Positions 25,601-34,200 of a DNA stretch of 64,000 bases are shown piece by piece. This DNA is from Amphiura filiformis (lineage: Eukaryota > Echinodermata > Ophiuroidea > Amphilepidida > Amphiuridae): positions 78,494,713 through 78,558,712 of the forward strand of contig NC_092628.1 of assembly GCF_039555335.1 (NCBI RefSeq), given 5' to 3'. The position numbers and the translations under genes were made by a program. Under the pieces are notes generated by a model. The model saw only the letters and a program-made list of their open reading frames with translations. It searched no databases and was not told the DNA's origin. Each line of letters opens with the position of its first letter. The stretch's first letter is position 1.

Positions 25601-28600
25601 ATGATATGCTGATTGTCTCATACTTTTGATAAATTCCAGATGACACTCACCAACTGTGATGCTGCAAGGTATCAGTAGATATCCAAACTTTTTGTTTGAT
25701 GATGGGAACCCTTGTGTTCACTTAGCAAGTCACCTCCATGTTAACTCTCATGCTAATGAGCAAAAACGGTATAAATCCCAATGGCTTAATTCATCAACCT
25801 CCATTCAACAATCCTATTTCTAAATCTGACCTCAAGTTATGGTGTGAGAGTTTTAGTATTCAGCATATTCAAAGGTCATTCTTCCAATGCACAAATTAAT
25901 TTGGTTGAAGAGCTGTTTCCAGATGGATGAGCAAGTATAGGATCCTCCGGACAAACTCTTGTAGTCTATGAGACGTCTTATAAATATATTACATATTGTT
26001 CTCAGCTTTACGGTACCTCACGGGTAACCGCTTCTGCCTGGTCGAACGACGCAGCTGAACAGTTGGTTCCTGGTTTTCTTCACTAACACTGTCGACTCCA
26101 TGCGCTCCTTCCACAGGTACTAAGGTCACTTGCTCCACCTCATCTGGAGGGAAGCTCTCCTCTTGTACTTCTTCTGACAGTAAGTTCTCGGGCTGTCTCT
26201 CGTCTGTTTCAGTTCTCTCAACTGTATCTGTGTGGGCTTAACTGTTCCTCGTCTGTTCCAGTTCCATCAACTGTTTCTGTGTGAGTGCTTTCTAGGGTAC
26301 TTCTAATGTCTGCTCAGTGTCTTCCTGGTGAACTTCTGGTGTTACCCAAGAATCTAGTGGTTCTCCTCTGTATGGTTTCAACCTATCGCCATGCACTACT
26401 ACAGGCTTACTTCTACTAGTCTTCTGGACTCTAAACACTACATCTGCCAGTACCTTTATGACAAGGTATGGGCCTTCCCACGGAAGTAATAACTTCTTTG
26501 CCAGGCCTGGCTTCCTGGCCTTTTGAAGTAGCCATACAAACTCTCCTACTTTGAATGTTCCACCTACTGCACGTCTATCGTAGTTCTTCTTCTGTCTTCT
26601 CGTATTCATTGTCGCTACCTGTCGGGCTTTATCATGGATCAATCTTATCCTCTCCCGAAGCTCCTCGACGTAATCTGTGTCACAATCTGGTTCATCTGGT
26701 GGTCCTTCGACTATCAGATCTAATGGTAGTGTCACCTCTCTTCCCAACATCATCATATTGGGGCTTTCTTCGATAGTCTCATGTATGCATGACCGGTAAG
26801 CGAACCCAACATGGGGAAGGTATCGGTCCCAATCACGTTGCTGTCTAATTGGCTCCAACATCAGCGACACAGCATTTGCTATAGTTCTGTTATATCTCTC
26901 CACCATGCCGTCTGATTTTGGATTGTACGGCGTTGTCCTCGTTTTGGATATTCCCAACATTCGACAGAGTTCCTGAAATACTTTGGCCTCAAAATTTCTC
27001 CCCTGGTCGGAGTGAAGTTCCAACGGAACGCCGAAGCGGCAAACAAATTCTTCAAATAGCTTGGTAGCGACGGTCTCAGCAGTCTGATCTGGAATTGGGT
27101 ATGTTTCCATCCACTTGGTATGGTAATCTCCCACTACCAACACGAATACATTTCCAGACTCAGTCTCTGGTAGAGGTCCTAAAACGTCTATAGCTATTCT
27201 CTCTAGGGGTCCTCCTACTCTATATTGATGCAAGGAAGCTCGGCGGTGCCTCTGTGGTCCCTTCCTCCGTGCACACCCATCACATCTCCTGATATGGGAG
27301 CGAACATCTGCAGCCATACCAACCCAGAAGTAGCGATAAGCGCATTTCAATAGGGTCTTCTTCTCCCCATATGTCCTGCTGTATTTGAGCTGTGTAATTC
27401 CTTTAGCACTACAGGTCTCAGCGTTCTGGGTACAACAACCAGCCAACGTATCTCCTTCCCATCTCCGCTCTCCCACTTTCTATAAAGGACTCCATCCTTT
27501 ACAGCCAATAGTTGCCACTGTGCCCAGTACGTCTTCAATTCTGGTGGTCCAGGGGACACATCTTCCCACTTTGGTCTGGCTTGCTGGTTTTCTATCAACA
27601 CTATCAGGGGTGCCATAGAGGAATCTTTCCTCTGTTCTGTCTTTATACTATCAAGGTTGTATGTTGGCTCTACTGTAGCGGTACAAACTCTGTAGATTTT
27701 GCTATTTTCTGCTGACCACTTAAGGGCATGCTTTGCTGCTGAGTTTTCCCTTTCTGACTGACTCTGTCTGTTCTCTGAAAAGGGGTTGGAGTCTTTACGA
27801 TGATGCCTTCGCTGTGAACGACTCTTCCAATAGTACCTGACTTCTACCAATTGTGCATCTGGCTTCCACGTAACAGACTTCTTGGTCGAGAGGGTAGTAT
27901 CTCCACCTTGTCTCTTGAGACAACTGAGCCTTGTGGTCTTTTCAGGTACCTCTTCACTCCTAGCCATCTCTTCTTTGCCATTCTCTTCTCTTCCACACTC
28001 ATTCCTAACCGTCTCTTCTTGGTCATTCTGAACTCTTCCACATTCATTCCTAGCCGTCTCTTCTTTGTTATTCTCAACTCTTCCACATTCACTATTAACT
28101 GTCTCTGCTTTGTCATTCTCAACTCTTCCACATTGTCCGCAAGGAATGCGGGACAATCCATCCGCATTCTGATGGCGCGGCCTGGTCTGTATTCTAATTC
28201 CATGTCGTAACCTCCTAATACTTCTATCCACCTCGCTAACTGACCTTCGGGACTTTTAAAATTACATAACCAGCGTAATGACCCATGATCAGAGCGAACT
28301 TTCACCTTTCTGCCCCACAGGTAGTGTCTGAACTTCTTGAGAAACAGAACGACAGCGAGCAGTTCCGTTCTCGTAACACAGTAATTGCGTTCTGCTCTTT
28401 TCAAAGACTTGCTTGCATACGCCACCACACGTTCTTCCCCGTCCTGTTCTTGCGATAATACTGCTCCCACAGCAAATGCGCTTGCATCCGTGTCTAGTAT
28501 GAATTGTCCATCCGGTTGTGGGTAGGCTAATATAGGTGCGGTGATAAGAGCAGTCTTCAACTTCTGAAAAGAGTCTTCGCATTCGGTACTCCATTCAAAC

Positions 28601-31271
28601 TTTGTTGCTTTCTCTGTCAATTTCCTGATATCTTGACCTAGTTTATATAAAGTTTCTCCTGGGCGCTGCTCTCTACGAGTGAGTTCTAAGTAGTAACTCT
28701 CAGCACACTCACGTGGGCCAAACTCCTGTGTCATTTCATCCTCTAATTCCTGGTAAGTCATCCCTTCTAGCTGTATTTCATTCACTGTAAGGGCGCTTAA
28801 GGCATCCCCTGTGCAGCTTGCAAACAGATGAAAAGTCGCTTCGTCATCAGTCCATCGGTTGTACCGTTTGCATGCCTTGAAATGGTTCAAGAAGTCCTTC
28901 CAAGGGGTCTTGCCATCGTACTTATTAGGTTTCTGTTCTTTCCTATACTTGGACCCGAATCGCCGTCCAAAATCGTCATTTCCACATAACCGTTGCTCAC
29001 GCCTCAATGGCCATGGTTTCTCAGTAATATCATCCGCTGTAGTCTTCGGTGTTGTCGGTGGGCATGACCTATCCTTCTTGCCAGTCGATGTATGAAGTGG
29101 AACCGTTGCCCTGTCATCGGCTTCCCATGGTGGCCCATGGTTCTCCCACTGCAATGGTGAATCTCACTTGTGTCCAGTTACGGTACCTTCACCTACGTTA
29201 CTGTCTTCCATCGCGATTGTAGAGAATGGGGAAAATGCATTACCAGGCACTCTGTAAGATGGTGGTATGACATCGCTCTTGCCTAAGACTCTGGGTCTGG
29301 GTTCTGGTCTAGTACCCCCCACCAGGATCATGCTATCCGCTGAAGGTGCAGATAAAGCATCCACAAATGCAGGTGTACCTCTGTTTACCATAGTCGGCAT
29401 ATTTACATCAGTTGGAATACGCTGCTCTTCTGCCCACTTTGAATCTGGACCAAAATTAGACTCTCCACCTCGACTGCTATGAGCACCACCCTCCATGCTA
29501 TTAAATACTTGTGGCTGTAGCCTAAACCCGATTTCTGGGTCATATCGATCCCTTGCATATAATCCTGATGTACTTGGTGTAAAATCAACTGTGGTCCGTC
29601 TATCTGTTTCGGCCTTTGTTGGTGATGATTGTTCCCTATTAGTCAGGGAAGCTGGATATTTGGACAATATGCTTCTTTGTGCCTCGATTTCCATTGTTCC
29701 CATCCGACTTTCTAGGTGAGCTTGTTGTTGCTGTACTTCTGTAACTCTTTCCAGAAGAGCCCTTATTGATTGGTCCAAATCTTTATTCCCTTGCATTACA
29801 GTGTTGGTCATCTGTTTTGCAACTTCCGAGATAGCGATGTCAGTGCGGTGTCTCTCCTGTTGCAGCATACTTCTCATTCTTTCTCCTTCATCATAATCTA
29901 TCTGGGGTCCCAGAGATCCAATCCTTGATGCCGATTTCCATTACTTTCTGACTGTACATCGCTATCATCGTCACTATTCTGGGCGACCATTTCGTCTTCA
30001 TCACTTCCCCAAAGGTCTTCTTCTTCCTTAAGTTCACTCAACTTAACTTGATTTGGCCACGACATGTTTTTGATGCACAGTGAAGTGAGTACCACTTAAT
30101 TCCTGCAAGGTTTGGTCTACCGCTGCGTTAGTGTTACCAACAGTCTTTCTTAGGATCCCACTTCTGACACCACTTGTACAGCGCTGGGGGCGGGCTCGAA
30201 ATATTTGTCAGGATGCCTCGTGCCCCGACCCCAGGTTAGTATTATTTTGCTTAAACTGATGGAGGCTGGCCCGCCTGGATATCAAAATATCCAGGACCCG
30301 CATGAAATACGAACACCAGTCGGCAAGGTAGACAATTTAATCCAACACGTTTCGGCAGCTTGGTTCACGAGTCATTTATTACTACTACTAGTTCCCTGAT
30401 CATCATCATTAATCAGTACATGGATTGGTACATGGATTTGTGTAACTTAACTTGTACACGTATATATAGCATGGAGGGCGTGCTCATATTGTGGGTTTCC
30501 CTCCTATAGATTACCTACGATACCCACGAATTATTCTCAGGGATAGCTTGAGGCCAAAACAGCAAAAATATGGATGATTTCTACCACATCTTACAGCCTT
30601 CACGTATCACTCGTGTAGTATCAAAACAAAGGTCAGAGGTCGCGCACACATGAAGTACATTGTAAACATACAAAATTCTCCTTTAAAGGGGGAAGGTCGT
30701 GCGAGGGGAAATTTTGTTACACCTGATTCGTCTTTCCCCACCAGGGGTGTTGAATCGTATCCAACTAGAACAACTAGTAACTATCGTGGAGAGTAAATAG
30801 ATTTCTCGGTATTCACTGTCTTCCAACCACCGGATGAAGAATTTAGGGTTTGCGTTAGAGAATATGCTCGAACAAACTACATTGTACACCGAGCCGAGTT
30901 GATTTTTCAATAAAAAATATTAAGACAGCTGGCCCAGTATAAGCTCACTGGCCAGGCAGGGCCAGTAAAAAAACAGAAACCTTGATGATAATTAAATAAT
31001 TCTCTTTTTAATTAAAACAGTTTCAGCTGAAAATTAAAATTTTATGAACATTCAACATTACCAGTACAATAATGAATAAATTCAATGACAATGGCATGAC
31101 ATGCAAATGTTTTTGACTTACCATGCGTCCCTTTTCCCCTAAACAACGGACATGTGACGCCCCAAAGTGCTTGAGCAAATCCTCCTTATCTGCAGATGAA
31201 AGTGAACTTGGCAAATGCCGAATAATCAACACATTACTTCTTCCTTCCTCCATTTCAAGAATACTGTGCAA
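4592..31271 (-). CDS. RNPC3: RNPC3, U11/U12 di-snRNP 65 kDa protein (gene span, 12 coding exons)
   Basis: This protein bridges the U11/U12 di-snRNP of the minor spliceosome in the nucleus. In the family, the N-terminal part contacts the U11-59K protein and the C-terminal RRM binds the U12 snRNA 3' stem-loop. Coding exons are 31122-31271, 21207-21254, 20532-20638, 12487-12618, 11676-11856, 10460-10602, 8878-9131, 7972-8193, 7109-7203, 5869-5927, 5387-5519 and 4592-4651. All have GT/AG borders, all phases agree, and the total is 1584 nt (527 residues; human is about 517). RRM1 lies at about residues 10-85 (VLIIRHL, HTAFASF). A family-specific block, NALASSPRFYIQVLHLMNKM, falls near residue 170. 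RRM2 lies at about 415-510 (LYLKNLAK, RMKGQAFVGL), followed by a lysine-rich tail. Ten introns look U2-type and the last is U12-type. The start is the first in-frame ATG; a second at residue 7 is possible. Confidence 0.95.
4652..5386 (-). other. RNPC3: U12-type intron in RNPC3
   Basis: The donor is GTATCCTTTTG and the branch-site match TTCCTTAAC lies at 4666-4674 (minus strand). The branch adenosine is about 15 nt from the CAG acceptor, and there is little polypyrimidine tract. All three are the consensus signals of introns removed by the minor (U12) spliceosome. No second tandem U12 5' splice-site motif was found by eye in the intron. Confidence 0.93.
5387..5519 (-). CDS. RNPC3: RNPC3 coding exon 11 (RRM2 RNP1 and strand 4)
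   Basis: It encodes QLMKQGRMKGQAFVGLPSEY and NGYLLFDKPIVV. It ends in phase 0 exactly where the GTATCCTTTT U12-type donor begins. Confidence 0.95.
5869..5927 (-). CDS. RNPC3: RNPC3 coding exon 10 (RRM2 helix 1)
   Basis: It encodes DLKFIYGRYVDWESTIDKD, the first helix and loop of RRM2, and ends at a GTAAGT donor with two bases of a split Met codon. Confidence 0.92.
6421..6660. repeat. Dispersed repeat, uninterrupted copy
   Basis: The stretch from AATTTTAATTTGG through CCAAATATTATAAAATATTATTAG and on past ACTGTCAGAAAGG is paralogous to the two sequences flanking the DIRS-like element (12820-12871 and 20144-20245). It therefore preserves the empty target site. It lies in RNPC3 intron 9. Confidence 0.7.
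6674..6880. mobile_element. Hairpin MITE in RNPC3 intron 9
   Basis: CTAATTAAAG at the left is mirrored by CTTTAATTAG at the right. The arms of about 80 bp pair (for example CTGCTGACAGTTTCG against CGAAACTGTCAGCAG), with a loop of about 45 bp. Confidence 0.75.
7109..7203 (-). CDS. RNPC3: RNPC3 coding exon 9 (start of RRM2)
   Basis: It encodes YDPGEPTLRLYLKNLAKQ, where LYLKNLAK is the RNP2 strand of the U12-binding RRM. It ends in phase 0 at a GTAAGA donor. Confidence 0.92.
7529..7592. repeat. (AGAAT)n microsatellite
   Basis: About a dozen pure tandem copies of a 5-bp unit lie in RNPC3 intron 8. Confidence 0.95.
7769..7874. repeat. (AGAAT)n/(AGAAC)n microsatellite
   Basis: This is a second array of the same 5-bp unit. 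Its central block is converted to AGAAC, flanked on both sides by AGAAT copies, so the variant spread inside the array. Confidence 0.95.
7972..8193 (-). CDS. RNPC3: RNPC3 coding exon 8 (Pro/Glu-rich linker to RRM2)
   Basis: It encodes a proline-rich then glutamate-rich linker that ends YISRKELSKNRLSSR, matching the YISRRELEKGR signature ahead of RRM2 in orthologues. It is phase 1 at both ends. Confidence 0.9.
8878..9131 (-). CDS. RNPC3: RNPC3 coding exon 7 (basic, proline-rich region)
   Basis: It begins in phase after the split arginine codon. It carries a basic stretch (KRPAKKASGTRKRPRL), a Pro/Ala linker, and AAQVFDQPQ followed by IAESIAFALEK, which parallels the VFDQPQ region of orthologues. 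The donor is GTAGGT. Confidence 0.9.
9446..10066. mobile_element. Non-autonomous hAT-like element 1
   Basis: The terminal inverted repeat is CAGTGGCG...CGCCACTG, flanked by a perfect 8-bp duplication AACTTTTC (9438-9445 and 10067-10074). An 8-bp duplication is the hAT superfamily signature. The interior has a GC-rich block around 9540-9680 and no transposase frame. It lies in RNPC3 intron 6. Confidence 0.88.
10460..10602 (-). CDS. RNPC3: RNPC3 coding exon 6 (Gln run and acidic Ser/Glu region)
   Basis: It contains a run of five glutamines and an SSSSEEGSEMESDEEDKQ stretch, corresponding to the acidic low-complexity region of orthologues. It ends with two bases of a split codon that joins directly to the exon at 8878-9131. 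Confidence 0.88.
10753..11508. mobile_element. Non-autonomous hAT-like element 2
   Basis: The terminal repeats are CAGGCCGCGACAAAT and its reverse complement, flanked by a perfect 8-bp duplication ATAAAAAT (10745-10752 and 11509-11516). It lies in RNPC3 intron 5 and has no transposase frame. Confidence 0.88.
11676..11856 (-). CDS. RNPC3: RNPC3 coding exon 5 (conserved central block)
   Basis: It carries the most diagnostic part of the protein: YPVNPKLCYRYPSPT, then NIINALASSPRFYIQVLHL and MNKMNLPAPFG. This matches the family closely. It ends in phase 0 at a GTAAGTT donor. Confidence 0.95.
12487..12618 (-). CDS. RNPC3: RNPC3 coding exon 4 (acidic linker)
   Basis: It encodes an acidic linker (EDDIDADEKTKG and so on) that ends GVAPSMG, the lead-in to the conserved central block. 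The donor is GTAAGC. Confidence 0.88.
12871..13079. repeat. Left inverted terminal repeat of DIRS-like element
   Basis: It is the reverse complement, with small changes, of 19954-20144. Shared blocks include GATGTTGATTAAGATACTTC and GGTGACGTCAC. Confidence 0.9.
13130..13252. repeat. Internal complementary region of DIRS-like element
   Basis: The left half is the reverse complement of the element's left end and the right half is the reverse complement of its right end, meeting at about 13191. This joined-ends sequence is the diagnostic DIRS feature used to complete replication and circularise. Confidence 0.9.
13512..14410 (-). pseudogene. DIRS tyrosine recombinase, frameshifted
   Basis: This enzyme family integrates circular element DNA without target duplication. 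The N-terminal DNA-binding part is readable (LVADFLTEKFRSG, ANYKSAILSIHRD). The first catalytic Arg lies in ALATGRRCSELH near 14045. The C-terminal box has HSTR, a Trp (SWKNPS) and a candidate tyrosine in FFSTVYY near 13590. These pieces fall in at least three frames, so the copy is inactive. It is the most 3' gene of the element, after RNase H, as in DIRS1 relatives. Confidence 0.85.
14750..15556 (-). pseudogene. DIRS RNase H region
   Basis: A long frame carries the RNase H pattern of DIRS elements: TTDASKLGWGAT (first acidic residue), FHINLLELWAV (Glu) and VVQTDNTTVVAYLNRQGGT (Asp), with a further region toward the recombinase. RNase H degrades the RNA strand of the replication hybrid. It continues from the RT region in another frame and overlaps a second open frame that is a shadow. 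Confidence 0.85.
15572..16399 (-). pseudogene. DIRS reverse transcriptase, several frameshifts
   Basis: Successive fragments in different frames give an RT. The lead-in is HYAQRWHAISPGAWVLS. The first catalytic Asp is in SLDLSDAYLHVPIAPQDQRF near 15960. The YLDDW catalytic box of the DIRS type lies near 15770, followed by FLINAKKSNLVPT. At least three frame changes in about 800 bp show it is not translated as one protein. Confidence 0.85.
16421..19352 (-). pseudogene. DIRS gag-like ORF1, broken
   Basis: The beginning (19352 downward) has a Cys/His cluster, CQSCPSLVAEWDPHPLCYTH, followed by DCSKSNKCASFC. It resembles the DPH-containing zinc-binding start of DIRS gag proteins. Further down are low-complexity Ser/Glu-rich (about 17530), Gly/Pro-rich (about 17900) and Lys-rich (about 16620) stretches. 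The fragments shift frame repeatedly. Assignment as gag rests on position and the Cys/His start, and boundaries are uncertain. Confidence 0.6.
19954..20144. repeat. Right inverted terminal repeat of DIRS-like element
   Basis: This is the partner of 12871-13079. It ends ...GTGTACTGAGTCTAG, which is copied in reverse complement inside the internal complementary region. Confidence 0.9.
20145..20320. repeat. Right half of dispersed repeat split by the DIRS insertion
   Basis: ACTGTCGGAGGTTTTCTGATC and what follows to about 20245 match 6535-6615. The left half is at about 12820-12871. Confidence 0.7.
20532..20638 (-). CDS. RNPC3: RNPC3 coding exon 3 (end of RRM1)
   Basis: It encodes ALQRLHQLDILGHTLVAEYA and a short serine/alanine linker, finishing RRM1. 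The exon ends with two bases of a split arginine codon at a GTAAAA donor. Confidence 0.92.
21207..21254 (-). CDS. RNPC3: RNPC3 coding exon 2 (RRM1 RNP1)
   Basis: This is a 16-codon exon reading KHTAFASFNDPLSASN between a TTTCTTTCAG acceptor and a GTAAGTT donor, phase 0 on both sides. HTAFASF is the RNP1 strand. The intron before it is about 9.9 kb because of retroelement insertion. Confidence 0.92.
21470..22025 (+). mobile_element. LINE (non-LTR retrotransposon) RT fragment
   Basis: The C-terminal part of a non-LTR reverse transcriptase is readable in shifting frames. LGVTISNNLW is followed by HIDNATSAVNRSLGFIR, then MSLVRPLLGYSNSLWDPHQK and LEKIKKRAAKF. This is the usual thumb-region signature of Jockey/CR1-type LINEs. 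It is 5'-truncated and interrupted, and antisense to RNPC3 in its intron 1. Confidence 0.8.
22245..22480. repeat. Dispersed repeat family, copy 1
   Basis: Shared blocks such as GGGATTAAAAAGCTGT and TTTGCCATCAAGATTT show this is the same sequence as 34650-34875, in the same orientation about 12 kb away. Confidence 0.8.
22481..24200. other. RNPC3 intron 1, no further element recognised
   Basis: A moderately GC-rich patch at 23450-23700 stands out slightly. No exon or terminal repeats were recognised. Confidence 0.35.
24201..24746 (-). repeat. 3' LTR of gypsy element
   Basis: It is a direct repeat of 30175-30721. TATATATAGCATGGAGG near 24486 could be part of a promoter only if read on the plus strand. 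The polypurine tract (GGCGGGGGG on the minus strand) abuts at about 24750-24765. Confidence 0.93.
24747..26291 (-). other. Gypsy element region between integrase and 3' LTR
   Basis: About 1.5 kb without a long frame or recognisable env. A Ser/Thr/Glu-rich coding tail may continue to about 26030 in broken frames. Confidence 0.5.
26292..27520 (-). pseudogene. Gypsy integrase, frameshifted at the N terminus
   Basis: The long frame holds the end of the HHCC zinc domain (HIRRCDGCARRKG). The DDE core follows: IDVLGPLPE, HSDQGRNFEAK and DGMVERYNRT. A GPY/F-type tail (LPWEGPYLVIKVL) completes it. The two zinc-binding histidines (NTAGHMG) lie in the adjoining frame near 27360, so one frameshift separates the zinc finger halves. 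The protein inserts element cDNA into the genome. Confidence 0.9.
27520..28612 (-). pseudogene. Gypsy RNase H and degenerate acidic repeat spacer
   Basis: RNase H motifs are present: FILDTDASAFAVGAVL, TRTELLAVV and VRSDHGSLRW. After a frameshift near 28160 there is NADGLSRIPC, the usual end of gypsy RNase H. It is followed by about five degenerate copies of a CGRVENDKEET-type unit of about 20 residues before the integrase. The segment begins abruptly in gag sequence at about 28605. Confidence 0.85.
28605..30065 (-). pseudogene. Gypsy gag, interrupted
   Basis: A charged coiled-coil N-terminal part (EVAKQMTNTVMQ, VTEVQQQQAHLESR) is followed by a capsid-like retrotransposon gag region (FLNHFKACKRYNRW, then RREQRPGETLYKLGQDIRKL). 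The frame shifts near 29890, and a single in-frame TGA at 29164-29166 splits the rest. The zinc knuckle is absent because gag is cut and joined to RNase H at about 28605. Confidence 0.85.
30153..30172 (-). other. Primer binding site, tRNA-Leu type
   Basis: On the minus strand, two bases after the 5' LTR, the sequence reads TGGTGTCAGAAGTGGGATCC. It is complementary to the 3' end of tRNA-Leu (CAA isoacceptor type) including the CCA tail. Confidence 0.88.
30175..30721 (-). repeat. 5' LTR of gypsy element
   Basis: It is a direct repeat of 24201-24746 and is followed on the plus-strand side by the CCTG target duplication. Confidence 0.93.
31122..31271 (-). CDS. RNPC3: RNPC3 coding exon 1 (RRM1, first half)
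   Basis: Exon 1 holds 50 codons from ATG and ends at a GTAAGT donor in phase 0. It carries the RNP2 strand VLIIRHLP and the helix with KEDLLKHFGA, both characteristic of RNPC3 orthologues. Confidence 0.92.
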
Positions 31272-34200
31272 TGCAATTCAACACAATTCAAAGCAAACAT
31301 TAGGTTGTAGACGCCATCAACCACAGTTGTTAGTTTGCTGGCTTCCACTACTTAGTTGTCAACGGTTCTTTATCGTTAAAAATGATAAACCGGGAATAAT
31401 AATCAACTGTGGTCGATAGCAAATAATACTTTTTTTGAGTGGGGATTTCCCGGTTGCGAAAGTGTTTTGTTCTATTCATCATCAAATTGTATAATTTTCA
31501 TAACATATTTTCGAAGAAATTATAGATAATTAAACCGTCAACAAATTAGTGCTATTACAGGGTTACGAGCCTCTGTAGGCGTGTGTTTAACACAGACAAA
31601 GTAAGTTTCTCGGTGTCGGCAAATTCAAAACAATGAATAAAGTCAAGAAAATGGGTGAAATGTAGACATTCGCTTTTCGTATCGCTTTCCTTGTTGAGAA
31701 AATTAACGTTCCGTCGTTGTGGAGATAGGACATCCGGGCCCTACTCTGCCATGTTTGGCTGAGTAACGGTACATGAACACGGCCTTTTGTGCCTATGTAA
31801 ATTAGTCATTGTGTAAAGCTGTGTTTATACTCATGGGTTTAATTGAATCATTGTCGTTTACAACTGCACAAGTTTATGTGTGTAATTTTAGTAAACGTTG
31901 ACCGACAGGATGTCAAATATAGGCATACGTGTCACTTTTGAAAAACGACAAATCATGCGCATGCTCAGCATGCAAATATGACGGCAATTTAATGCACTGA
32001 TCATACATGTATGCGATTCAGTTTTCTGCAAAAGCGATTGAGTATAAATGCATCTTTAGAAATGACCAGTGATATACGCGGAAGATCATACTAACTAACA
32101 TTCCCAATGGACTACCACAACATGCCACCTTCAATGTACAGCTGTAATTTTCTCCCATATATGTTTCACTTACCATTTCTTGTTTTGTCCAAACTTGACC
32201 ACCACATGGTGAAAAATTGATAGAACCCATTTTCAACATTTATGTTCCTTCAAAAATGATAATTCCATGTCAATATTCTCACCAGCAGCTTCCTAAGTCT
32301 CCAACTTTCATGAATTGATCAGAGATGTTATCATAGCATGCTCTGACCTTTATGACAATGTGCTTGGCCAAGCCTCCCAATTGCCATATCAACTCCCAAC
32401 CACACTCATTGGGAGATGCCTTCTTCCCAAATGCAGAATAGGATGTTTTTTTCCATCTCATTCCTTGCACTGGCTGACCTATTCTTCAATACCATCTAGT
32501 GCAGAGAATAAGAACTATGCCTCAATAATGATGATAATATGCACACATGTTCCAGATAATGATGCAATATTGCACACATCATTGCACATGCATGGCATGC
32601 TATGTCTTGAAATACCCTCCACTCAAGCATGCAAGCATTAACCAATGAGGAGTTAACATGTTGGCAATTTAGAAAGGGTTGCCATTTCATGCCTTTCTGC
32701 ACACATTTGGTGCTATGGATTACTGTGCTCTTTTATTGCTTGCACTGCCTTGGGCTGTATTGAGGTGTAATAATTGGAAATCATGATTAGGGGTTATGTT
32801 TTGGAGCATATACATTGAACATATACAGCTGAAATTTGACTGTGGATATTTAAACTTTCTTCAACAAAGTGAGTACAAGTTGGGGATCATATTTTTCAGA
32901 TATGGAATAAGGGTTTTAGTGCATTTTGAAGGTGGTAGGTGTGTGGGAATTCTCATAACTGGTGCAGATATCGTGTTTTGAAATATACACTCTTTGACAG
33001 CTCTCTCCGTGGCTGTTTGAATGCCTGGTTATACCATGTACCCATACACTAGTGACTAGGTATGGGTACATGGGACCAGGTATAGACCAGTGATTGTGTG
33101 TTCTCAAGTGCGTTTTATCATGTTTATTAGCGACCTGACACTGACACACATTTGTATTGGTTCGATCAAGCATTGAAATGCTTTCAGCTTTTGTACTGGA
33201 TCGTTCAAGCATGCTCAACAAATTTTATTTGTTATTAATTCTGTTGATGTTTAAATTGGATGAATGAGTCAACCGTATCTTTAATATTTTTAGAGCAAGG
33301 GTTGCCTAGCCTTGAATGTGAAGCTCTGTGTTTGACTTGTGCAGTATTATAACCAAAAATGAACAATTTTTGCCAATTATAGTTAAAACAAGTTATAGGG
33401 CAGTTTATGCACATTGGCTAACATTCTTATTGAGCTGTTTTAGGTTTGTGTCCACACCCACAGGAGAGGAACACGCAATAGGAGACAGAATTGTGATCCC
33501 ATAATGCTTAGCTGAAGTTGTTCTGAAAGGTGTTTACTGCATGGAGTTAAGACCAGCGCACTGAATGGTCTATTGTTGTATTGTGTCCGATTTGAGCGCT
33601 GACATATTGGAAAATGTTGCCAATCAATATTCATGAGAGTGTACATTCAACGTCCAATTTTCAAAATTGGGTGACTTGTGCTTGGCAGGTGTAAAATACA
33701 TCTGACTGGGCGTTTTAAATACGTAACGCATAAAGGCATTGACATCATCGAATGGCTGCTTATAGTGCTGTTAGTGTTAGGCCTTTGTGGGGGGGGGCTG
33801 TGTTTAGTTTCTATAATAATTATTATAAGGCCTACATTTATTTGTTATTCCTTTCTTTTCCTTTCTCTGTACTTATTCTTTCCTTGCTAAAGTATCACTC
33901 CCTTATCTTCTTATCTCCCTTCCCTTCTCCATCCCCTCATACTGTTTGTCCCTCTTTCTCTCTTCCTCCAGCCCCCTCCCATTCTTCATGTCCCCTCCTC
34001 CACCTCTTCCTCCCTCATCCCTCCCAAGACCTCTCACAAAAGAGCTGCCCCCCTTCAGTACGCCACTGTTTAAGACATTCTCCTTCTTAAAATAAAATAA
34101 AATGTCAATTTGTGAAACAACTTTAATATAGGCCTATACCGGTATACTTAGTATATGTTACATGTAGGCCTATACGTAGCTATTACCATTATACAGTAAT

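Larger units (their letters stand above)
24201..30721 (-). mobile_element. Ty3/gypsy LTR retrotransposon, internally deleted
   Basis: Direct LTRs lie at 24201-24746 and 30175-30721 (TGT...ACA), with a 4-bp duplication CCTG outside. The primer site matches tRNA-Leu and a G-rich polypurine tract precedes the 3' LTR. Order on the minus strand is gag, RNase H, integrase. Protease and the RT palm are missing through an internal deletion. It lies in RNPC3 intron 1 in the sense orientation. The two LTRs differ at only a handful of positions by eye, so the insertion is fairly young. Confidence 0.94.
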
